Virus record (IMG/VR): IMGVR_UViG_3300045996_001882
Coordinates: 1 to 58,905 of that record
From: a virus
Length of the DNA stretch: 58,905 nt
Direction: 5' to 3' (one strand)
Below the pieces are notes generated by a model that did not search any database, was not told where the DNA came from, and saw only the letters and a list, made by a program, of their open reading frames with translations. Made by a program: the position numbers and the translations under genes. Below, in pieces: positions 48,822 to 55,549 of this stretch (the first letter of the stretch is position 1; the number at the start of each line of letters is the position of its first letter).

Positions 48822-49400
48822 TTAGCGAGATGCGCGGCACACACGACGCGCGGCCGGTGTGGAAGGATGCGAGCACGAGGAGTGGGAGGTCGACGTACGG
48901 CGAGCAGGGGGAGCAGCAGCGACCGGCGACTCGTCCTCGAGCCCGGTGACGGTGACATCCTTCATGCCGGCAACACGTCGGACAGCAGCGATGAACACAT
49001 CGCGCTGGTACACGCGGACATCGAACTCAAGGGAAGTGTTAACGACATACTCCCGGTCAGGACGGAGCAGGTAATGACCACTCACCAGAATGCGGTCCTG
49101 AGGCCCGTCGAGAGTCGAAATGGACTCGGTCGGCTCGATGCTGTCAACGATCACCCAGTACTTGTGGTCAACGAAGACGCGGTCGCCGATCTTGACGTTG
49201 GCCCACGTGGTCGTCATGGTGTGGCAGAGATCGTCGTAGATCTTGCGAGCACGCGCGGCAGCGGCGGTGAGCTTGTACCCCTTACCACTGCACCCGAGGC
49301 AACGACCCTCCCAAGCAGGCGAGGGATACGTACCGGTTCCCCCACACCGCGTGCACGGCTCGACATGGAACTTGATGCTGAGCTTCGAGTTCGTCGTCAT
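48822..49400 (-). CDS. DnaJ-type zinc-finger protein with C-terminal HCHC motif
   Basis: 192 aa. N-terminal CTRCGGTGTY and CLGCSGKGY form one DnaJ-type CxxCxGxG pair. The middle is a small beta domain (KIGDRVFVDHKYWVIVDSIE). The C-terminus ends SHSSCSHPSTPAARRVCRAS, the short H-x2-C-x-H-x9-C-R motif found in six other proteins of this genome. Leaderless promoter at 49407-49412. Confidence 0.7.
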   Translation of the reverse strand: MTTNSKLSIKFHVEPCTRCGGTGTYPSPAWEGRCLGCSGKGYKLTAAAARARKIYDDLCHTMTTTWANVKIGDRVFVDHKYWVIVDSIEPTESISTLDGPQDRILVSGHYLLRPDREYVVNTSLEFDVRVYQRDVFIAAVRRVAGMKDVTVTGLEDESPVAAAPPARRTSTSHSSCSHPSTPAARRVCRASR

Positions 49401-49406
49401 GGGGAG

Positions 49407-49412
49407 ATCCTA
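49407..49412 (-). promoter_or_regulatory. Leaderless-type -10 box
   Basis: TAGGAT, 6 nt before ATG 49400. Confidence 0.55.
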
Positions 49413-49432
49413 TCAGAGATGTCAGGTGAACT

Positions 49433-50053
49433 TCAGGCGAAGGAGCGCGACGAGCGGCAGCGACGTCGAGCAGCAGGCGTTGCATCGTGCCCGCAGGTCG
49501 CGTGTGACGACCCGGAGCGCTTCGCCGGCACAACTACCGGGGCGACGTTGTTTGGGGCGTCAGCGACGATCTCAGCGGTGGAATTATCAGCCTCGGTCAG
49601 CTGATTCGTTGCTGTAACGTTACCTTGGGCGAGGTAGATCGGCTTGTCGACCCCCTCAACCCGGATTCCCACCCGCGGACCCCAGTGGCTGTCACCAACC
49701 CACATCACGATGCCCGAAGTGCCGATCTTGACCTTGCGGCCCTTAGTGACGGTGACATGCTGGTCGACAACGATTTGGCCCGAGGCCAGCTCGTGACGGA
49801 TCTTGTCCTGGTACTCGACGACGGCGTCAGGGTCGCATTCGTGCACGTGCCAGCAAGCGGTGCGGCGGGCGCCGGACGCGGCCCGGTACGTCACGTCGAG
49901 CAGCTGGTTTTTCCGGTTGTACCGGGCGACTTCCCGCCCACACGCGTAGCATCGGCCCAAGTCGTGCACGTCCTCAGCCTGGTGGTTCCGCCCGTAGCAC
50001 GTGATGTGCAGCGTATCAGGGTTGCGCACGAAGCGCGGGCGCGTAGTCGTCAT
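49433..50053 (-). CDS. Hypothetical protein with CxxC pair and C-terminal HCHC motif
   Basis: 206 aa. LGRCYACGREVARY zinc knuckle near residue 35, ACWHVHEC further on, a beta domain (VTKGRKVKIGTSGIVMWVGD, similar in spirit to the beta domain of the neighbour at 48822-49400), and SHATCGHDATPAARRRCRSS at the end. Probably a paralogue of that neighbour. Leaderless promoter at 50060-50065. Confidence 0.65.
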   Translation of the reverse strand: MTTTRPRFVRNPDTLHITCYGRNHQAEDVHDLGRCYACGREVARYNRKNQLLDVTYRAASGARRTACWHVHECDPDAVVEYQDKIRHELASGQIVVDQHVTVTKGRKVKIGTSGIVMWVGDSHWGPRVGIRVEGVDKPIYLAQGNVTATNQLTEADNSTAEIVADAPNNVAPVVVPAKRSGSSHATCGHDATPAARRRCRSSRSFA

Positions 50054-50059
50054 GTGACG

Positions 50060-50065
50060 ACCTTA
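50060..50065 (-). promoter_or_regulatory. Leaderless-type promoter
   Basis: TTGGGT, 18 bp, TAAGGT, 6 nt, ATG 50053. Confidence 0.6.
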
Positions 50066-50186
50066 TCAGAAGTCCTGGGAAGAACCCAACAAGAACTTCA
50101 GCTCGCTCGTACGCAGGCGCAAGGGCCGGACGTATCCTAGGTATCTTCAGTCCTTCACCTGACGTCACGCGAGCGCTGAAGCCCAG

Positions 50187-50200
50187 TTTGCACTTGCAAA
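50187..50200. promoter_or_regulatory. TTTGC-N4-GCAAA palindrome
   Basis: TTTGCACTTGCAAA, perfect 5-4-5 palindrome in the gap between two minus-strand genes. Confidence 0.7.
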
Positions 50201-50219
50201 GACCCCTGCCCACCACTGA

Positions 50220-50236
50220 GCCGGCACGAGGCCGGC
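50220..50236 (-). terminator. Hairpin after accessory gene
   Basis: GCCGGC-N5-GCCGGC, just past the stop of the gene at 50247-50609. No U-run. Confidence 0.4.
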
Positions 50237-50246
50237 AGGGTGTGGA

Positions 50247-50609
50247 TCAAGCGGTGCGGCGTGCCTTGCGGCAAGCAGCGCGACCCTTCGACGTGCGAGC
50301 GTGCGTGCAGAAGGCGTGGGAGGAAGACGTGGGGACATGCACCTCGGCGTGCGCAAGGGACATCGCATGGGGCACATGCAGGTGGTAGTACGAGATGAAC
50401 GCGGGGACGAACCCGTAGTCGTCAGTTGCAGGGTCGTACGAGTACGAGTACGCGGGCATCGCGACGGCGACGAACTCGAGGGCCTGACGTGCGGTTTCGA
50501 CCTCGAAGTGCATTTCCTGGTCGGCGGAGGGGCGGACATCCGGTTCGGTCAGGTAGAGCATGTTGTCGTCGGCGTCGAAGGCGGTGATTCGGTACGTCGC
50601 GGTGTTCAT
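50247..50609 (-). CDS. Small accessory protein with C-terminal HCHC motif
   Basis: 120 aa. N-terminal alpha/beta domain (ATYRITAFDADDNMLYLTEP, FEVETARQALEFVAVAMPAY), ending SHAFCTHARTSKGRAACRKA. Leaderless promoter TTGCGA, 18 bp, TAGAGT at 50616-50621. Confidence 0.65.
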   Translation of the reverse strand: MNTATYRITAFDADDNMLYLTEPDVRPSADQEMHFEVETARQALEFVAVAMPAYSYSYDPATDDYGFVPAFISYYHLHVPHAMSLAHAEVHVPTSSSHAFCTHARTSKGRAACRKARRTA

Positions 50610-50615
50610 GCCAGA

Positions 50616-50621
50616 ACTCTA
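50616..50621 (-). promoter_or_regulatory. Leaderless-type promoter
   Basis: TTGCGA, 18 bp ending GGTGTGG, TAGAGT, 6 nt, ATG 50609. Confidence 0.7.
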
Positions 50622-50663
50622 CCACACCCGGCGACAGGGTCGCAACAGGTGTGGCGAAGAGTT

Positions 50664-50993
50664 TCAGGCGGACGCGGCACGTGCCTTGCGGCAGGCAGCA
50701 CGCGCCTTGGGCGTCACCTCGTGGTCACACGCAGCGTGTGACCTGCGCGTCTTGGCAACGGTGTTCGTGTGGCCGGTGCGCAGTTGGGGCTTCGCGTTCA
50801 GGCAGACGAGGCAACCTTCGCGCTCCTCAGCGTCCTCGGGAAGGTTGTCGTGGTTGCCATCCTCGTGGCAGTTTTCCCAGCCCCAGAAATCGTAGCACTT
50901 GTTGCACACGTCGCGGTAGTGGCGGCCCGGGGTGCGGTTTGCGGCGGTGATGCGCGTACCACATTCGGTGCAGGTGATCGTCGTTTTCGTCAT
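50664..50993 (-). CDS. Zinc-ribbon accessory protein with C-terminal HCHC motif
   Basis: 109 aa. ITCTECGTRITAANRT then VCNKCYDFWGWENCHEDGNH forms a zinc ribbon; CLVCLNAKPQLRTGH and finally SHAACDHEVTPKARAACRKA, the shared motif. Leaderless promoter at 51000-51005. Confidence 0.7.
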   Translation of the reverse strand: MTKTTITCTECGTRITAANRTPGRHYRDVCNKCYDFWGWENCHEDGNHDNLPEDAEEREGCLVCLNAKPQLRTGHTNTVAKTRRSHAACDHEVTPKARAACRKARAASA

Positions 50994-50999
50994 GCCAGA

Positions 51000-51005
51000 A
51001 CTTTA
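51000..51005 (-). promoter_or_regulatory. Leaderless-type promoter
   Basis: TTGCAC, 18 bp ending GGTGTGG, TAAAGT, 6 nt, ATG 50993. A TTTGC palindrome lies 12 bp upstream of the -35. Confidence 0.7.
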
Positions 51006-51041
51006 CCACACCTCAGCGCAGACGTGCAAGGGGTATGGTGA

Positions 51042-51055
51042 TTTGCTTGTGCAAA
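51042..51055. promoter_or_regulatory. TTTGC-N4-GCAAA palindrome
   Basis: TTTGCTTGTGCAAA, perfect, upstream of the promoter for the gene at 50664-50993. Confidence 0.7.
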
Positions 51056-51074
51056 CTGTCCTCTCACCGACAAA

Positions 51075-51089
51075 CCCGCACGTGGCGGG
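51075..51089 (-). terminator. Terminator-like hairpin
   Basis: CCCGC-N5-GCGGG followed on the minus strand by TTTGT, 24 nt after the stop of the gene at 51113-51451. Confidence 0.55.
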
Positions 51090-51112
51090 CAGTCGGGGGA
51101 GGGGGTCAGTGA

Positions 51113-51451
51113 TCAGTCAGCGAGCGTGTCGCTGTCCTCGAGCTTCAGGATCGCGTCAACGATCAGGACCTCGAGCGAGTCGTCAGAGAGCTCGGTCAGC
51201 GTCTCGCGGATTTCCAACATCGCACGATCGATCAGGTCGGCGTTCTCGACGTTGGGGGCGACGTTGTTGCGCTCCTCGATCGCGCAGAGGATCCCGTACG
51301 CGGTGACATTGTGGGGATCGGTCGGGGAGAACATCCCGTACGTGTTGAGCTCGCGCGGGGACACCTCGTCGTCGAGCCAGGTCACGAGCGTGCGGATCGC
51401 GGTGTCGACGTCATCGGCGGTGTGCGGGCGGGTGTTCGCGTTGTTCGTCAT
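51113..51451 (-). CDS. Small acidic accessory protein
   Basis: 112 aa, MTNNANTRPHTADDVDTAIR start, all helical and acidic (ELSDDSLEVLIVDAILKLED). No zinc motif. Leaderless promoter at 51458-51463. Function unknown. Confidence 0.65.
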   Translation of the reverse strand: MTNNANTRPHTADDVDTAIRTLVTWLDDEVSPRELNTYGMFSPTDPHNVTAYGILCAIEERNNVAPNVENADLIDRAMLEIRETLTELSDDSLEVLIVDAILKLEDSDTLAD

Positions 51452-51457
51452 GTGAAG

Positions 51458-51463
51458 ACCTTA
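51458..51463 (-). promoter_or_regulatory. Leaderless-type promoter
   Basis: TTGCGC, 18 bp ending CGTGTGG, TAAGGT, 6 nt, ATG 51451. Confidence 0.7.
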
Positions 51464-51500
51464 CCACACGCCTGCGTCGTCGCGCAACAGGTCATCACAG

Positions 51501-51737
51501 TCACTTGCGCGCGTCGCCTGCCTGGGCCCACTCGAAGCGCGGGTACCCTTCAGACGCCCGTTCGCGCCCGATCAGGTCACGAGCGTGGTCCCAGCTCGCG
51601 GTTTCCAGGAGGATCTCGTACGACACCGCGGTCCCACCTGGTGACGTGTAGGGACGCAACTGACGAACTGCCTGGTCAGCGGTGGTGACGTTGATCGAAC
51701 CGACGTAGCCGTCGTTGCGGCGGAAGACGAAAAACAC
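51501..51737 (-). CDS. Small hypothetical protein
   Basis: 78 aa from GTG at 51737 (FFVFRRNDGYVGSINVTTAD after the start), 10 nt after the upstream stop. Small alpha/beta protein, cotranscribed with the gene at 51750-52187. Confidence 0.55.
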   Translation of the reverse strand: MFFVFRRNDGYVGSINVTTADQAVRQLRPYTSPGGTAVSYEILLETASWDHARDLIGRERASEGYPRFEWAQAGDARK

Positions 51738-51749
51738 GAGGAGTACCCT

Positions 51750-52187
51750 TCAGATTTCGATGGTGTGGATGATGTCGTAGGGAAAGACCATCTCGTTGTC
51801 CTCGTGGTCGAGGCCCTCGATCGCGTCGTCGCCGACGCGGGTGAGACGAATGAGGGTGTCAACGGGAACGTCACCGAGACCCGGAACTGCATGGGTAACC
51901 GTGATGAACTTCTCGACTTCCTGGTCAAGCGCACGTGACAGCAGGATCAACGTGTTCGTGAAGCGGTCGCGCGAGCTCTGAGTACGCCGTGAGCGCCTCG
52001 AAGTCGTTCGCCGCGGTGACGTCTCGGTCGGCGTACGATCGGCGCTCACGGACGAACTCAGCGCCTGACCGAACGGCGTGACGAGCAAGTTCGTCGTGTC
52101 CGCGGCGGGGGTGATTCCCGCACGCCGGCACGCGGCACGACCCGCCGGAGTAGCGGGGTGGTCACACAGCTTATGAGACATGGCCAT
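51750..52187 (-). CDS. Accessory protein with N-terminal HCHC motif
   Basis: 145 aa from ATG at 52187. Begins MAMSHKLCDHPATPAGRAAC then RRAG, so the shared motif is at the N-terminus here. The rest includes RSRRTQSSRDRFTNTLILLS and a beta domain near the end (VDTLIRLTRVGDDAIEGLDH). GGAAGG lies upstream; the frame is open to 52250. Confidence 0.6.
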   Translation of the reverse strand: MAMSHKLCDHPATPAGRAACRRAGITPAADTTNLLVTPFGQALSSSVSADRTPTETSPRRTTSRRSRRTQSSRDRFTNTLILLSRALDQEVEKFITVTHAVPGLGDVPVDTLIRLTRVGDDAIEGLDHEDNEMVFPYDIIHTIEI

Positions 52188-52269
52188 GATCAGAACGCCT
52201 TCCAGGGAGAACACGCCAATGCGCGGCCCGCGATTGAGCAAGCAGCGCATTGACGTGCGGCGGGAATGG

Positions 52270-52575
52270 TCAGCGGGCAGCGACGATGTTGCGCTTGATG
52301 CGCCAGGTCATGGCACGCGTGGCGTCGTGCGAGGACCAATCGACCTCGTTCTCGTTCACCTCGATGATCGGCTTGTCGGTGCGGGTACGCACGGAGGTCA
52401 CGATGCGGTACGTCGTGCGACGCCGGCGCAGCTGGGCGGGCGTGGCCGGGATCACGATGTCGCGGTTCGAGGGCGTGAAGTCGACAGTCACATCACCCAC
52501 ACGCAGATCGCGAGCGAACACGAGTTCGAGGTCGGCGGGAGTCACAGTGGCGCGGAAGGCGTCGGTGTTCGTCAT
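52270..52575 (-). CDS. Small accessory protein
   Basis: 101 aa, MTNTDAFRATVTPADLELVF start, beta-rich (GDVTVDFTPSNRDIVIPATP, YRIVTSVRTRTDKPIIEVNE). Leaderless promoter at 52582-52587. Not recognised. Confidence 0.65.
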   Translation of the reverse strand: MTNTDAFRATVTPADLELVFARDLRVGDVTVDFTPSNRDIVIPATPAQLRRRRTTYRIVTSVRTRTDKPIIEVNENEVDWSSHDATRAMTWRIKRNIVAAR

Positions 52576-52581
52576 GCCATA

Positions 52582-52587
52582 ACCTTA
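52582..52587 (-). promoter_or_regulatory. Leaderless-type promoter
   Basis: TTGCAT, 17 bp, TAAGGT, 6 nt, ATG 52575. Confidence 0.7.
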
Positions 52588-52623
52588 CCAGGACTCACGT
52601 CGTCATGCAACAGGAAACCCAAG

Positions 52624-52637
52624 TTTGCTTTAGCAAA
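52624..52637. promoter_or_regulatory. TTTGC-N4-GCAAA palindrome
   Basis: TTTGCTTTAGCAAA, perfect, just upstream of the promoter for the gene at 52270-52575. Confidence 0.7.
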
Positions 52638-52655
52638 TACTGACCGCTCTCCGAA

Positions 52656-52673
52656 GCGCACCCGGAGGTGCGC
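52656..52673 (-). terminator. Hairpin after accessory gene
   Basis: GCGCACC-CGGA-GGTGCGC, 7-bp stem with tetraloop, 18 nt after the stop of the gene at 52691-53002. No U-run. Confidence 0.5.
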
Positions 52674-52690
52674 GCGGAGGAAGGGGCAGG

Positions 52691-53002
52691 TCAGAGGGAC
52701 GTGGGGTCGACGTTCTTGACGCAGTTCTTGCACGTCACACACTCGGCGAGCGCGTCGACACGCTCCGCGGAGTCGAGGATGTTCTTCTTCGTGCAGGCGA
52801 ACGTATCACCGTTGGCGAAGTGAACGACCTTCGACCCCTTCGCGATGACCGCCGGGTACGTGGGGGGCAGAACGACCTTCGTCGCCTTCGGCGTCACGCC
52901 GGCACGGGCCCGGCGGCAGGCGGCACGAGCGACCTTCGTGCGGGGGTGAGTGCAAGCGGTGTGGGCGGTGGTGCGGGGCGCGGTGTTCGTGTTCGTCGTC
53001 AT
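52691..53002 (-). CDS. Accessory protein with HCHC motif and Cys pairs
   Basis: 103 aa. AHTACTHPRTKVARAACRRA near residue 13, then a small beta part (SKVVHFANGDTFACTKKN) and ECVTCKNCVKN. Both Cys groups could bind zinc. Leaderless promoter at 53009-53014. Confidence 0.65.
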   Translation of the reverse strand: MTTNTNTAPRTTAHTACTHPRTKVARAACRRARAGVTPKATKVVLPPTYPAVIAKGSKVVHFANGDTFACTKKNILDSAERVDALAECVTCKNCVKNVDPTSL

Positions 53003-53008
53003 GCCATA

Positions 53009-53014
53009 AACCTA
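53009..53014 (-). promoter_or_regulatory. Leaderless-type promoter
   Basis: TTGACA, 17 bp, TAGGTT, 6 nt, ATG 53002. Confidence 0.75.
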
Positions 53015-53060
53015 ATGCCTGTGTGGCGTGGTGTCAACACGCTTCGCAGAAGTCGGCCTG

Positions 53061-53074
53061 TTTTCTTTTGCAAA
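53061..53074. promoter_or_regulatory. TTTGC-N4-GCAAA-type site (one mismatch)
   Basis: TTTTCTTTTGCAAA, upstream of the promoter for the gene at 52691-53002. Confidence 0.5.
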
Positions 53075-53104
53075 CATGCTCTGACCTGGCCAAACTGCCG
53101 CAAA

Positions 53105-53131
53105 GCCCCGCGACGTCGAAGGTCACGGGGC
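53105..53131 (-). terminator. Rho-independent-type terminator
   Basis: Minus strand: GCCCCGTGAC and GTCGCGGGGC pair (10 bp, one G-T) around a 7-nt loop, then TTTG. Ends the lipoprotein gene. Confidence 0.7.
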
Positions 53132-53148
53132 CCGCGGGGGTCAGATCA

Positions 53149-53382
53149 TCAGGGGTACGTGTCGCCCGGGGCGTACTTGCTCGCCTCGTCCTCGCTCACG
53201 CACACGGTCTTGATCGCCTGGTCGCCAGGCGGGTCGACAGCGATCGACCAGAACTTGTCCTGCCCACACTCCTTCGAGGGGACGTCAGGGCTGTACACGT
53301 TGACGACGGTGCCACTGACGGTGTTGCACGCAGTGAGCGCGAAGGCCATCGCCACGAGCGCGGCGGTGAACTTGGTACGCAT
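53149..53382 (-). CDS. Phage-encoded lipoprotein
   Basis: 77 aa. Signal peptide MRTKFTAALVAMAFALTACN with lipobox LTAC, so Cys19 would be acylated. The mature part has two further Cys (SKECGQDKF, IKTVCVSED) that may form a disulfide. GAAGGA before ATG 53382 and a -10 TACAGT at 53423-53428 give it a leadered transcript, unlike its neighbours. An exported surface lipoprotein from a lytic phage suggests superinfection exclusion, by analogy only. Confidence 0.7.
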   Translation of the reverse strand: MRTKFTAALVAMAFALTACNTVSGTVVNVYSPDVPSKECGQDKFWSIAVDPPGDQAIKTVCVSEDEASKYAPGDTYP

Positions 53383-53422
53383 GTCATTGGTCCTTCAGGT
53401 AGGCGGTGAAGCGAACACAGGA

Positions 53423-53428
53423 ACTGTA
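53423..53428 (-). promoter_or_regulatory. -10 box of lipoprotein gene
   Basis: TACAGT on the minus strand, 40 nt before ATG 53382; directly follows the stop of the upstream gene. Confidence 0.5.
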
Positions 53429-53707
53429 TCAGACCTGACGCTGCGCTCGACACCTTTTCCGGGCAGCAGGAGTGTGTTCGTGATCACACCCAGCATGTGA
53501 CCCCAACTTGCGCGACCCTGGAGGACGAGGAGCGGCCGACTTCTCCCGCGTACACGTGATGCACGACGAGTTGAGACGCTCCTCGTGTTCGCCGTCACGG
53601 TGCTCCCGTGCCAGCTCAGCGACGAGCCAGCACACCGGACACAGCTGATCACGGGCCCGAGATCGCACGCGGTCGCACTTGGGGCACACGAACGCGCTCA
53701 CGGTCAC
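53429..53707 (-). CDS. Zinc-ribbon accessory protein with C-terminal HCHC motif
   Basis: 92 aa, GTG start at 53707. FVCPKCDRVRSRARDQLCPV then C forms a zinc ribbon, followed by SSCITCTREK, and ending SHAGCDHEHTPAARKRCRAQ. GTGA overlap with the upstream gene. Confidence 0.7.
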   Translation of the reverse strand: MTVSAFVCPKCDRVRSRARDQLCPVCWLVAELAREHRDGEHEERLNSSCITCTREKSAAPRPPGSRKLGSHAGCDHEHTPAARKRCRAQRQV

Positions 53708-53898
53708 ATCCGCGATTCGCGACGAACCCGAGGGATGCGGTGCAGCACAGTGGCCCAGTCAGGAGTGGCACCCTCGTGCGCGATCGGACGCAGGCGATGT
53801 TTCCCCGTGTACGCGTACGAAGGGACGGTGCTGTAGATCAGGTTGACGACCCACACGACGAGGGCGGCCCCAACGATCAGGGTCAAGAGCGTGGTCAC
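53704..53898 (-). CDS. Small membrane protein
   Basis: 64 aa, GTG start at 53898 with GGAGG upstream. N-terminal hydrophobic helix (TLLTLIVGAALVVWVVNLIY), then a polar tail. Sits between two DNA-binding or zinc-type genes in one operon. Confidence 0.6.
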   Translation of the reverse strand: MTTLLTLIVGAALVVWVVNLIYSTVPSYAYTGKHRLRPIAHEGATPDWATVLHRIPRVRRESRM

Positions 53899-54293
53899 GC
53901 GGAGACCTCCGAGTCAGTGCGGTTGAAGCGCGTCATCTGCGAGAGGTGCAGGCCGGCAGCGCGGAGGCGTGCCTCCAGGCGGTCGACACGCTCACGCGAC
54001 GCAGCGTCACGGCGCTCACGCTCGCTGCGGGTGAGCCCGCGGTGGAGCTGGTCGGTCGTGAGGATGAAGTCAGTGTCCTTGACCTGGCGGCGAGGGGTGC
54101 GCGCCTTGGCCTCGGCGGCGGGGGCCTTCGCGTTGAACCGCTTCTCCAGGACGACCAGGTCGGCGTCGCTGAAGGCGTACTTGCCGCCCGCGCCGGCGTT
54201 GCGGAACGTGGGGTCGGACCGGAGGAACTGACGGAGCTTCTTCGGCGTGGTCCCGATGCGCTCGGCAGCCGCCTTGGTGTCGTACGAGGTCAT
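53895..54293 (-). CDS. DNA-binding protein (winged/MerR-like HTH)
   Basis: 132 aa from ATG at 54293 with AAGAGGA upstream. Residues 1-55 (YDTKAAAERIGTTPKKLRQF, LRSDPTFRNAGAGGKYAFSD) match a phage excisionase/MerR-type winged HTH fold as seen in Lsr2-like or repressor N-termini. A linker and a basic coiled coil (RSERERRDAASRERVDRLEA) follow. Candidate regulator of the accessory promoters. Own promoter at 54342-54371. Confidence 0.65.
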   Translation of the reverse strand: MTSYDTKAAAERIGTTPKKLRQFLRSDPTFRNAGAGGKYAFSDADLVVLEKRFNAKAPAAEAKARTPRRQVKDTDFILTTDQLHRGLTRSERERRDAASRERVDRLEARLRAAGLHLSQMTRFNRTDSEVSA

Positions 54294-54341
54294 TGCGGTG
54301 ATCCTCTTCTTCGTGGAGTTGTCTTTCGGTCTTGCAACTCG

Positions 54342-54371
54342 AACGTACACGAGGGGCGTGCGACGTGTCAA
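54342..54371 (-). promoter_or_regulatory. Leadered promoter of the DNA-binding gene
   Basis: TTGACA (54371-54366), 18 bp, TACGTT (54347-54342). The leader can form a small hairpin GAGTTG/CAACTC. Confidence 0.7.
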
Positions 54372-54390
54372 ATCACACGCCCCCGTGTCG

Positions 54391-54588
54391 TCACATGTTC
54401 GGCAGGTTCGAGATCCCGTCAGACGCGTTGACGAGCATGTTCCCGATCATGCGCATGTCATCGCACGACCCGGACATCACCTCACGCCCGTTGACGACGA
54501 GGTGCACGATGTTCGTGTCCTCGTTGCGATACACGGCGATCACGTTCGGGTGCGTCGGGGAGGGGAGCGGGTTCGCGTTGTTCGTCAT
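54391..54588 (-). CDS. Small accessory protein
   Basis: 65 aa, MTNNANPLPSPTHPNVIAVY start, small beta domain (NEDTNIVHLVVNGREVMSGS) then a Met-rich helix. Leaderless promoter at 54595-54600. Confidence 0.65.
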   Translation of the reverse strand: MTNNANPLPSPTHPNVIAVYRNEDTNIVHLVVNGREVMSGSCDDMRMIGNMLVNASDGISNLPNM

Positions 54589-54594
54589 GTGAGA

Positions 54595-54600
54595 ACTGTA
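54595..54600 (-). promoter_or_regulatory. Leaderless-type promoter
   Basis: TTGTGT, 18 bp ending GGTGTGG, TACAGT, 6 nt, ATG 54588. Confidence 0.7.
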
Positions 54601-54644
54601 CCACACCCGTCAGAGGCGACACAACAGGTGTGGCACAAGATCTT

Positions 54645-54899
54645 TTAGTCGTGATCCATGTCGCAGTCGTCGTCGCAGTCGTGCTCGTTGACGAGATCCA
54701 TCAGGTCGTTGAGGAGATCGTCGGACACGTGCCCGTAGTGCTTCGTGATGATGTCGCGCACGGCGAGGTTGTAGATCATCGTGATTCCCGTGTTCGCCTG
54801 CGTGTCCTCGAGCAGGATCAACGGGTCGTCATCGACCGCCTCGGCGTAGGCGTACAGCTCGTCGAGGAACGCGGTGTCAGTTTCGGTTTCGTTCGTCAT
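54645..54899 (-). CDS. Small acidic accessory protein
   Basis: 84 aa, very acidic, helical, ending NEHDCDDDCDMDHD (possible metal site). Leaderless promoter at 54906-54911, facing the oppositely oriented gene at 55007. Confidence 0.65.
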   Translation of the reverse strand: MTNETETDTAFLDELYAYAEAVDDDPLILLEDTQANTGITMIYNLAVRDIITKHYGHVSDDLLNDLMDLVNEHDCDDDCDMDHD

Positions 54900-54905
54900 G
54901 CCACA

Positions 54906-54911
54906 ACACTA
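54906..54911 (-). promoter_or_regulatory. Leaderless-type promoter
   Basis: TTGCGC, 18 bp, TAGTGT, 6 nt, ATG 54899. Confidence 0.7.
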
Positions 54912-54971
54912 CCCGCACCTGCAGTCATCGCGCAACCTGAACCTCTGTGACGCAGGTCACACAGTCATGTC

Positions 54972-55000
54972 TTGACAACACCCCTGCGTCAGGTTAGTGT
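54972..55000 (+). promoter_or_regulatory. Leaderless-type promoter, plus strand
   Basis: TTGACA (54972-54977), 17 bp, TAGTGT (54995-55000), 6 nt, ATG 55007. The clearest promoter of the set. From -10 to codon 3 it is identical to the facing promoter at 54906-54911. Confidence 0.85.
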
Positions 55001-55006
55001 TGTGGC

Positions 55007-55315
55007 ATGACGAACAACACGAACAACATCGCCTCGATCATCACCTGCACCGGGCGACGCGGCGCGAAGGCCTGCTCCCACGCTGCGAAGGCGGGTCGCA
55101 CGATTCACGCGATCCCCGCACATCGTGACGACTTCTACCTCGTCCTCCCCACGTATCACTTCACGTCCGCCGAGGAGGCGCTGACGTACGTGTCCAACGC
55201 GTTCGACAACGCGCCCCTCGTCACGTCCGACGCCGATCGCGAGTCGTTCGAGGCTCAGGAGATCGCGTTCAAGATCCCGAGGACGTACGTGCACCCCTCT
55301 CGTCGCAACGTCTGA
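55007..55315 (+). CDS. Small accessory protein (only plus-strand gene in block)
   Basis: 102 aa, MTNNTNNIASIITCTGRRGA then KACSHAAKAG, loosely like the shared Cys/His motif but not matching it. The remainder is alpha/beta (YLVLPTYHFTSAEEALTYVS). Convergent, with no spacer, to the gene at 55316-55549. Confidence 0.7.
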   Translation: MTNNTNNIASIITCTGRRGAKACSHAAKAGRTIHAIPAHRDDFYLVLPTYHFTSAEEALTYVSNAFDNAPLVTSDADRESFEAQEIAFKIPRTYVHPSRRNV

Positions 55316-55549
55316 TCATTCCCCACACGCCCGACGCTCGGGAGGCGCTGATCGCGTCTCTCGGGCGTTTTCGTGAGCGTCGTGCGTGATCGTGCGTTCG
55401 TACGTGTTGCGGACGAGCACGAGCCTGCTAGCAGGCACGAAACGTCTCTCGTCATTCTCGTCAATCACCATGTAATACCCACGCCCGGCATTGTAGAGAA
55501 TCCTCACCAATCCGACAGTGCCACACGTCGCGTACATTGATTCAGACAT
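55316..55549 (-). CDS. Hypothetical protein
   Basis: 77 aa from ATG at 55549 with GAGAGGA upstream; the frame is open further but without a better start. Beta-rich N-terminus (GTVGLVRILYNAGRGYYMVI), basic tail ending in a Cys. Function unknown. Confidence 0.55.
   Translation of the reverse strand: MSESMYATCGTVGLVRILYNAGRGYYMVIDENDERRFVPASRLVLVRNTYERTITHDAHENARETRSAPPERRACGE

Noticed and set aside
50220-50236. Firm terminator call for the GCCGGC hairpin
   Set aside because: It lacks a U-run and overlaps an alternative CCCTGCC/GGCAGGG pairing, so it is kept only at low confidence.
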